Shown here: in pieces, positions 55,901 through 64,000 of the stretch
Numbering within the stretch: position 1 is the stretch's first letter
How the letters are laid out: each line of letters begins with the position of its first letter
Source of the DNA: Sinonovacula constricta
Lineage: Eukaryota; Mollusca; Bivalvia; Cardiida; Solecurtidae
Assembly (NCBI GenBank): GCA_007844125.1
Contig: CM017569.1
Span: 12,247,740 to 12,311,739 of the forward strand
Direction: 5' to 3'
Length of the DNA stretch: 64,000 nucleotides
Position numbers and translations under genes: made by a program
The notes under the pieces: generated by a model
What the model was told of the DNA's origin: nothing
The model's input: the letters and a program-made list of their open reading frames with translations, nothing else
Database searches by the model: none

Positions 55901-58483
55901 ACAGACTATAGTTTGAAAACCAGGTTCTTGTACAAAGTAAGCCCCATAAATTCGGAGGTGGCAGGAACACTGTATTATGTGTAATCTCATTCAAAATTGT
56001 TCGTAGTAACCAATGATAAATGGGTCAACTTCTGTATAATACTGTTTGTGATCTTAGTTGTTAAGTTTCATTAAGGGCTGTCACAACAATATACACTGTT
56101 GTTACATTATAAAAAAAAATGCAGTTGGTCTGGTCCCAGCAGCCAATTTACTGTATAATGGAATTTGATACGTTCTTTTGTTTTTCAGGATAGTTCAGAT
56201 TATGTTCATGATGACCGGATTTAGCTGTTATTTATTGTAAGTACAAGATGTATTGTATTAACTTTTTCTAAGTTTTCCTAATGTAAAAAAATATTTACCA
56301 TCATTATGTTTAAACATGAATCAGAACATAGTTGATGATACATGAGCACAGCAATTAAAAAGATCCCTTGGTCTTTATTGTGTTATCCTTAGCGGTAGGA
56401 ATTATTTCATGGCTTTTACTGTTTTTTTTACGTCATCTGAGCTTATGCTCAGGGTGAGCTATTGTTACCGCCCATGGTCCGCTGTCCAGCATCAACATTT
56501 TTAAACAACATCTCCTCTGATACCGCTGTGCCAAATTTAGACCACCTTTCTCAGAGACTTAGTTTGACAGTAAGAAACAAATAATATGGTCCATTCTGAT
56601 ATTTCTACCATGCCTAAATTTCTCTAAACTGCGCATGTGCCGGAGTGCTATTTTTAATCACATGTGCCGAAATACCCATCTGGTGTTTAATGATAAATAT
56701 TCTGAGGCTTAAAACACCATATCTAAGGTAATGAGACATTGTCAGTATATTTCCAGTGGTTTGTCTTCATAATGGTCCTATAATTGATCATTGATACTTG
56801 TTCGCACTTGGAGAAAAAAAGAATGGCCAGCAGTGTCGTCTTTTAATTACACCGCATATTTGGGTATATGTATACCAACTGGTGTCTCCCAATTACTTAC
56901 AAGGAATGAATAAACATTACCTTTTTAAGATAAAATTTTACTATATACATGGGCCAATCTCTAACATATATATGTCTACATACACATTTACTTAAGATGG
57001 AAATATAAGCCACTCTGTATGCAGGCTGATGTTTTTTTCAGGCCAGTCTGTCTATCTTCATGTATACCCAGGATATTTTTCGTTTACTTAATGTGCCTGG
57101 ATGGAAATCTAAGTTCATCTATACATGGAATGATGTTTCTTTCAGGCCAACGTTTCCATCTGTAACATATGCACGTGATATTACCGTGGGTTTTAAAAAT
57201 TACATTTTATTAATTAAAATAAATTATGTATGTGTGTGCATGTGTAGGTGTATGTGCTGGTGTGTGTGCGATAGACAGGTTTATCAAATATAATTAAATC
57301 ATGTATAATATAATACATATGGATAGTGCTACATTATACTACATTAGAAAAATATAAGCCCAGAAGGAAACCATCTATATACAGGGCCAGAGGCTCATGT
57401 TTCTATCTAAATTTTGCAAATTCACATTGGGGCGTCTAATAAATATAAGCATAATAGAAATATCAGACTGCAATGCCAGTTAAAAAACATGGCTGCCAGG
57501 GATGTGGCCATTTTCTATATATGCCTCTAAGGAAAACTTAGAAAATCTTGTCAGAAACTACAAGAGCTTAAGCCTTGATATTTAGTAAACATGTTTCTTG
57601 AATGGCCCCATATGAAAACTGTTCAAAGAATTGTAACCATCAAAAAACATAATAAACATAATTACAAAAGTCTTCTTGTCAGAAACTGCAAAAGCTAGAG
57701 CTGTGATATTTGGTATATATGTTCTTAAGTTGGCCCTGAATCAAGATTTTTAAAATAATTCTGGCCCATCAAAAACTTAGCTGCCAGGGGTGTGGCCATA
57801 TTCCATATAAGGCTCTACAGTAAAACTTGGAAAATCTTCATGTCAGAACTACATGAACTTGAGCCTTCATATTTGAAAGACATGTTCTTTGGGTAGCCCT
57901 GTGTCAAGATTATCCAAATAATTCTGATCCATCTAAAAACATGGCCGCCAGGGGTGTGGCCATTTTTCATATGGCTATATAGGAAAACTTTGAAAATCTT
58001 TTTGTCAGAAACAAGAACTAGAGCCTTGATATTTGATATACATGTTTCCTGGGTATCTTTTGTCTCTGATATTTGGTTAATGTATTCCTTTGATGGCCTT
58101 GTATCAAGATAGTTCAAAATCTGTTGATCTGTCAAAAAGCATAGCCACAATGGCTAAACGTCTGTGCCACTCAGGTGAGTGATATAGGGCCATCATATCC
58201 CTCTTGTCTTTATTCATGTATGAGTTAAATACATTTTGATCTTTCTGTATTAACTCTGGTCATTTTATTGTTATTTTTGTCAAATCCAACAATCGATTGT
58301 ATGAGTCTAGATTTTAACTAACTTTTCCATCTGTCTTTTTTCATGAACAGCTGGCTGTGTACTTTCCTCTTCCAACTGAACCCTCTGATTGGTCCCCAGT
58401 TGGAGTCCAGCCTCATCCGAGTGATGCAGTATGAGTGGGAGGGCCAGGACCCATACCATATCTACACAGGGGAAAAGCATTAG
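52991..58483 (+). CDS. ATP6V0E1: V-type proton ATPase subunit e (V0 sector)
   Basis: Three exons (52991-53103, 56189-56236 and 58351-58483) join in phase and encode 97 residues. Subunit e is a small two-helix membrane protein of the V0 sector of the proton pump that acidifies lysosomes, endosomes and secretory vesicles. The first helix contains FWGFIGIICP, and the second ends FWLCTFLFQLNPLIGPQL, the family hallmark. The C-terminal tail (YEWEGQDPYHIYTGEKH) is longer than in vertebrate proteins of about 81 residues. All introns are GT-AG. The stop codon TAG at 58481-58483 is immediately followed by a GTACAG donor-like site, so a further 3' UTR intron is possible. Intron 1 carries a 1.1 kb transposon and intron 2 a modular repeat. 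Confidence 0.95.
54348..55490. mobile_element. 1.1 kb non-autonomous DNA transposon, copy 2
   Basis: Same ends, TA flanks, subterminal repeats and orientation as 13295-14403, and long stretches are identical. Near 54505-54605 the two copies differ: copy 2 has about 100 bases where copy 1 has a shorter stretch. Copy 2 lacks about 35 bases elsewhere. Located in ATP6V0E1 intron 1. No transposase is encoded. Confidence 0.88.
56430..58205 (+). repeat. Modular repetitive element with repeated internal units
   Basis: It starts near CATCTGAGCTTATGCTCAGG and GTGAGCTATTGTTACCGCCC and ends near CACTCAGGTGAGTGATATAG followed by GGCCATCAT. Between 57480 and 58140 units of about 140-170 bases recur. They contain GCTGCCAGGGGTGTGGCCAT, CTTGTCAGAAACTACAAGAG and GCCTTGATATTTG-like blocks. 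Elements with this start and end and a variable number of internal units are, to my knowledge, common in bivalve genomes; the class is not assigned here. Located in ATP6V0E1 intron 2. Confidence 0.6.
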
Positions 58484-59336
58484 GTACAGGTTTTTTAAGT
58501 CCCATAGCAGCCATTGATTGATGGTATAAATATACCAGGCAGATTCATGATCATTGTTTTTTTTAAATGTTTGCCACAAGTTAAACTGTAAAACAACAAG
58601 GCAAAGGGACACATGCATTTAAGCAGACCCTGGAGGAAAAACATTTGGCAACATGATGTTAAAAGCAGTGGGCTCTCAAATTCTTTTTTTCCCTTTAGTT
58701 TTATACATTGGTCATAACATCACATAGTCCTATTTCCCATTCTTTATATTTTATTTACATTTTACAAATAATTTCTAGCTAATAATTCCTGGCATTGATG
58801 CTCCTTCTGAAGCATTTCTCTTTGTGAATGTTACTTTTATTCAGCCCATCTAGAAAAAACAGTTGCATCAATTCATGAATGCCAACATTCTAGTTTTATC
58901 TCTCCGATATTGATATATATTAATTTGCTATACATTACCATTTTAATGAAAACATCCCCGCAACATTAAAGCCATAATATCTTACAAATGCAATATAATT
59001 CATATAATTTACCATACAGTTTAAACAAGTGTATATGGCACATAACACTAACCAAACTAGTATCACTTGACCCCTCAACGGGCCTGACTTTCATCCATAT
59101 GAACTGATAACCACCGGCTGAGGCCTGTTAAAATCATAACATGGTTTTATTTAAATTACAAATATGGTAAACATTGTGTCGGTCAATATGCATTTTAAAA
59201 CTAAATAAAACATACTTGCTAGACTTGCTGACACAATCAGTAAGATACTGGACTGTCATATACGAGGTCCCAGGTTAGAATTCTAGGAAAAAAATGAGCA
59301 TTTTTTTATTTTGGGTTGTATTTAATTTTCTTTCAG

Positions 59337-59430
59337 ACATATACCAGAAGTTGGCTTCTAATGAAGAACAGGTGATGGTGGAGAATTCCTAACATTGGAT
59401 GTGAACAATAAAATCATTCCTTTTTTAAAA
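59337..59430 (+). other. Possible 3' UTR exon and poly(A) signal of ATP6V0E1
   Basis: A good acceptor (TTTTCTTTCAG) is followed by about 70 bases and AATAAA at 59407-59412. Joined to the donor right after the stop codon (GTACAG at 58484), it would make an untranslated last exon. The segment also has an open frame ending MVENS before TAA, but no donor was found that would join it in frame to the protein. Confidence 0.45.
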
Positions 59431-60849
59431 GGACTCACAAATAAAAAAAAAGTTAGCAGTTATCATTGAATTGTGTTTTACTGCATTAAAAAAAAGGATA
59501 AAATATCATTAAATGCAAAACTGCACCATTATAATGTTAAATTGTAAAAACAAATAGTAAAACGGTAACTTTTTATTTATGGTCAGCTTGAAATCCATTT
59601 AGATTAATATAAAAGGATATTGTGAAAAAAAGACCACATTAGTACTGCATTCCACAAACATGTTGTACTTTATATTGTAATAATCATTTTCATTACGTTA
59701 AGTTAGGATGTATGACAAAATGTTGAAAAAGTTCAAATTAGAAAGCTGCTAGAAATATTACTAACCCACATATTTTTAAGTCGCTGCCTTTCAAGCCTAA
59801 TACACATTTCCTTTTTAAAATGCAAAAATTAAAAAAAAAGAGAAATACATTACAGTTAGGCACATGCATTTGGTATCATTTTGTTTTGTATCCTAACTTG
59901 CAAATCATACTTTGTTTATGTTGTGATATTGATGGATGTGTGTGAGAGCACTGGGAACAGAAACTGAATGAGTGTATGTATGAGTGAGTATCTAGTAAAG
60001 GGGAACCATGTCATTTCACCAGTTTTACTTTCAATTAATGTCCATGTATACTTATGCTTAGTCCTTTGTGTTATGTATCATAGAGATTATATTAAACAAG
60101 ATAAAAACCGTATCTGTCGCTTATTTCTATTTTCAACATGTTAAGCTCCACTTTTTAACGATAATAAAATTGAACCATAGTCTTTACCCTCTCATCGATA
60201 TAAAGTTCCGTTATTCAAAAATTAGTCTTCAAGATATTCTCTTCTATCTTGAAATACTTTAAATATGCAGGATCCACATCACTAATATAATTCTAGTGAA
60301 AAAACAGACCTTAGTGTTATATTTGATTAATAATTCGAAGACTATTATTGGGTTTGGCCTGAGTACTAAAGTTACCAGCCTGAGGGTGAATATTTTTAAT
60401 ACAGTGTTACTGGGTCGCCATTAAAATTGTTCTACCCAGTGTTGGAATCTCCCAATTATATTTGTGTGTATTTAACATAAAGTACAACAGGTTGAAGCAT
60501 TTTTCTTGTGAAATGAACAGGAAAATGTGAATACTACTGGATAGACTTCAGTTAAAACAAACAAGAAACGTACCAATTTTAGCCTATGAGTTTGTTTTTT
60601 AACAAAAATATATAGATAAATGGAGGAAATGACCACACTCTTCTGCTAAATGAATATGTCTGACAATATCACAGACCTTTGTACCATTTAAGTGAAATTT
60701 TATTACTTGTACATTATATAACATGACATTTTACTATTGAAATACAAGTGATATTTGAACTTTATTCTTTAAAAGCATATTTACATGGGAAAATAATTAT
60801 ACATCATTCAAGTCCACATTGATAACAGCACAAATAGTTCCCTTAGCAG
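59431..60849. other. Intergenic, no gene recognised
   Basis: AT-rich sequence with short A runs. No exon-like conservation was seen on either strand. Confidence 0.5.
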
Positions 60850-61075
60850 AAGTGCACCTGTCGGCGTACTGGTGATTTATAACTCCTCTGATTACTTAGT
60901 CCCCCACGCATGGGTTCAAGTCCTGTTTAGAGCTTTAGGAAAGTCTTCCTGCTGTGCACTTGTACACCTAGACATTTATCTGGGGTCTTCCTCCACCAAA
61001 CAGCTAGACGTTGCTATAATGTTCAGAATTGGTCACTGTGATGTATCTCATAAACAGAATCAAAACAGTTTCCCT
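60850..61075 (+). repeat. SINE family B copy
   Basis: A B box GGGTTCAAGTCCT near 60912 is followed by the family tail: ACACCTAGACATTTATCTGG, then GGTCTTCCTCCACCAAACAG and CTAGACGTTG. It lies about 230 bases beyond the stop codon of the minus-strand chaperonin-like gene. Confidence 0.7.
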
Positions 61076-61308
61076 AAGCAAGTAGGAATACAATATTCAA
61101 TTGCTGTACCTAACTAAGGTGATATTAAATGTTCCAACAGCTATTTTTAGTAATATTTTGATATTTCCATATTATAGCCAGTATATCGTGATAGTTTGAA
61201 ATAATTTTTACCCAGTCAGAGAGGAAATTATGCTGTTAGTACAAAAAAGTCATACCATGATTGCTTATTCTTTATATTGTTTTGATCAAACAATGATTGT
61301 CAGGTTTA

Positions 61309-63559
61309 TCAGAACACAGGTTTCTCTCTTTCACTATGTGGTGCCACATCAGTCAAACCAGTCACTATGTAAGTGTCCATCTTCATGATAACTTTGACTG
61401 CTTCCAGAGCAGTTCTCCAGGCAGCCATCTTAGTTATGTAATCATCATAGACACAGTCTATTGTGGCACAGCTTTCAGTATCCATAACAACTTGGAGATT
61501 ATTCTGCACTGTGTCTGTGTAAGTCAGGAAGGCTTGTTTCATTGCGTTATAAACAAGTACCTTGTCTTGGAAAGATTCATCTTCAGAAGTTTCTTTATCG
61601 TTTAGTAGCCTTTCTGGAAATGTAGAATAATTGACAGAATTTTACACACAAATATATTTTTACATAAAGGCAAACATTTCATCTTCTTAAACTGGATCAA
61701 AAGTGTAAAGCTAGCCATGATATGCTAAACCACCTACATTAATCAAGTATCAACTGATACAACTATTTCTGATATGTTGAATAGTCATAGAAAGTTTTAA
61801 TAATGTCATGAACTGATTAAAATGCATATTTACACTTGTAAAATTGTCATCTGTAACTTAGACATATAACTTGAATAAATTACTGAACAGTCATAATGCT
61901 TCATACAAGTAATAATTTTTATAAATTAGTTTAATGATACAAATCTAAAACAAATTAGTCCAAATAACAACACCAATAAATCCAATTACTGGACACAGTT
62001 GGCTGTACTGTGGTTTACATAATTTAAAATGATACTTATGAAGTTATGTACTTTAAATAATAATTATTTACCTGCAGTCAGGCAACACAATGCTGATAAC
62101 TGTCATTTACATTTTTATCAGTTGAAGTTTTCTGGTTAACATGCTGAAGTGATATTTAATTATATTGGTTGTACTGGGATGATTTTCAAACAGACAAAAT
62201 TAGCAGAAACTACAGGTATACTAACTACACTTTCTGTTCACTGAATAAACCTACCAGCAGACTGGCGACAGAATGATGCACATGCTTCCTCAGTCTGACC
62301 TCTGCCAGGGGTCATACAATCAGAATGGAGGCTGGAGTCAACAGTATGGATACACCTCCACATCTCTTGCTTCCTGAGATCTGACAGTACTGGACTGACT
62401 TCCCTCAATACGATTGTCTGGAAAAGTAACCAAGGTCCTATATATTATATTGACAAAAAGAAAATAATTCTTGGATAAACCCTTAAATAAGGCAATATAT
62501 TAGTTTTGTACAGCTTAAGAATTCTTTTCTGAAACAGACTTAACGTTTATTTAAATACAGACTGGTGAACAATCAATTTTCAAGTGATAAAACATTCTAC
62601 CATGACAACCATATAAAGAATGTATCAGTTCCTCTGTTAAATGATGTAAAAGTGAGGAGTACAGGCAATTGCAAGGAACAAACCTGTCCTCTTCCACTCA
62701 AGTCTTACTCTAACATTCAGAATAGTGTAACCCTTAGCTTGCCAGATACATGTTTATGAGGCATAAGCAAATAGCATAGTTTCAGATCCGACAATTTCCT
62801 ACTTAGAGCTGGTTGATTAGGATCTGCTCTATTTGATACTGAATCTCCAGCAATAAGGGATAGGACCTGTCATGAGGTTTTAAGGCAATCAGTTAGAATT
62901 TAGAACGGGTTATTAAGAAATGTAGCAGGTTAATAATGAATTTTTCTTGACACAAATAAATGCACTTAAATCTTTAACAGTAATTTCTGTAAAAAACAAA
63001 GTCTGCAAATGATCATACAAATAAAAATGTATTGCTCGAGAGGCTCTGACCAAGAATATATTTATTATAATAAACTGAAGTTAGAGCAGAAAATTTCACT
63101 TTATTTTTAAGTAAACATTCAGAATGACATCACAGTTATCACAAGCCAATTTAAATTGAAGAAATCGAAACTACTTCAAGTCTTCTTCAATTGGTAATTA
63201 GGACAGCAAAGAATATCTCTAGCTGGATTGTTGGATCATTGGGTATGTGTGAGGTGTTCTGATAGCTTGACTGCTCTTCAAAGGCTCTCAGCAGGTTCTT
63301 TTAAGCAAGTCACATATCTGACTCAGGAAGTCTGCAAGATTCGTTCATGGGCTTATTTTAAGCTTTCTTTGTTACAATCCATTGTAACATTCCTTTCATT
63401 GTGTATTATGGTTTTTGCTGAAAGCAATTGTACCTTTAGATGTATATTCCTTATTGAGATAATGACTTCACACTCCTTTCTCCCTGATTGGTTGAATATG
63501 TTAACATCTGTCCAATCGAAATGCATTGGAGATATAGTTACATTGTCCACAACATTGGT
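61309..63559 (-). CDS. Group II chaperonin-like protein, Bardet-Biedl class (C-terminal part)
   Basis: Three exons, 63434-63559, 62255-62417 and 61309-61613, join in phase 0, then phase 1, giving about 197 residues to the TGA. The segment WRCIHTVDSSLHSDCMTPGR followed by GQTEEACASF occupies the place of the chaperonin ERSLHDAL...VPGGGAxE block. The last exon (MAAWRTALEAVKVIMKMDTY, then IVTGLTD) resembles the C-terminal apical-return helices. The strict GGG of true CCT subunits is changed to PGRG, which fits the non-canonical BBS6/10/12 proteins that help assemble the BBSome at cilia. I favour a BBS12-like protein but cannot separate it from BBS10. The gene continues beyond the right edge. Confidence 0.6.
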
Positions 63560-64000
63560 CTGGAAAAAAAGAGTTTATTTCTTGATTAACATAAGTTCTG
63601 AAGAGGAAAGTATATGAATTCTGAATTTTTGTATTTTTTTAAATGTATTTTGAAGGTGATATCAGCCAACCAACCAAACAAATAAAACAAAATAATATTG
63701 TTCACTGAAAGTTCTGAGAAAAAGTCTTTATTGCTATCCTGCAAGTATGTGAAAAGGGATGCATAAGACCATACTTGGCATAACAAACATGTGATGCTGC
63801 ACAGTTTGCTATTTACCAAAAAACAAAATCATGTAATACTTTAGTAGTACATGATGGGGGTTCTGGCCCAGTTCTTTTTAGGCCTCCTTTTCCCAATTTA
63901 ACCCGATGGCGGGGTTTCTACCTTACATGGTAGGGGCCGCCAGATTGGTTCTATCCCACTACCCTTTAAGACATGAAAAGGTTTAACAGAGTAGTACAAA
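63560..64000. other. Intron of the chaperonin-like gene; possible repeat at the edge
   Basis: AT-rich, with a GC-richer stretch at 63850-63970 containing GGCGGGGTTTCTACC and GTAGGGGCCGCCAG. This may be the start of a dispersed repeat cut by the window edge. No exon was seen. Confidence 0.35.

Overview
This window looks like nuclear DNA of an animal, most likely a bivalve or other mollusc. Genes are split into short exons with GT-AG introns (two have GC donors). The sequence is visibly AT-rich and packed with tandem arrays, tRNA-derived SINEs and small inverted-repeat transposons, and the proteins are clear metazoan orthologues. The species is inferred; nothing here fixes it.

Layout. A SINE lies at 142-360 (minus). 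An intronless SLC2-type sugar transporter runs on the minus strand (1719-3140). It is divergent to NUP42, an eight-exon plus-strand nucleoporin gene (6846-23695). A 3.4 kb inverted-repeat element (3246-6662), with a 21-bp minisatellite inside it, fills most of the space between the two start codons. NUP42 introns carry a 5.1 kb inverted-repeat pair (7122-12242), a 1.1 kb non-autonomous DNA transposon (13295-14403), a SINE with an internal 60-bp tandem expansion, 44-bp and 25-bp arrays, and a mariner remnant. Two antisense exons of an unrecognised gene may sit in intron 1.

From 25670 to about 29489 (minus) there may be a small gene for a 48-residue membrane protein. The 34-bp array that fills its intron (26831-28290) repeats that gene's own 3' splice site. 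From 36497 to 47027 (minus) lie fifteen exons of PYROXD2, with all exon phases consistent except one exon that lacks a single base. The N-terminal exon was not found. ATP6V0E1 (V-ATPase subunit e) is on the plus strand, 52991-58483, with CLEAR/E-box and ETS motifs just upstream and a second copy of the 1.1 kb transposon in intron 1. The right end holds three exons of a group II chaperonin-like protein, probably of the Bardet-Biedl class (61309-63559, minus), running out of the window.

The genes are unrelated housekeeping loci: sugar transport, mRNA export, mitochondrial redox, organelle acidification and ciliary chaperonin. They do not form a pathway. No convincing new biological system was found. 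The most unusual items are the splice-acceptor-derived array, the composite element between the divergent genes, the PYROXD2 exon oddities (20-nt exon, two GC donors, one-base frameshift), and same-orientation copies of one transposon in two genes.
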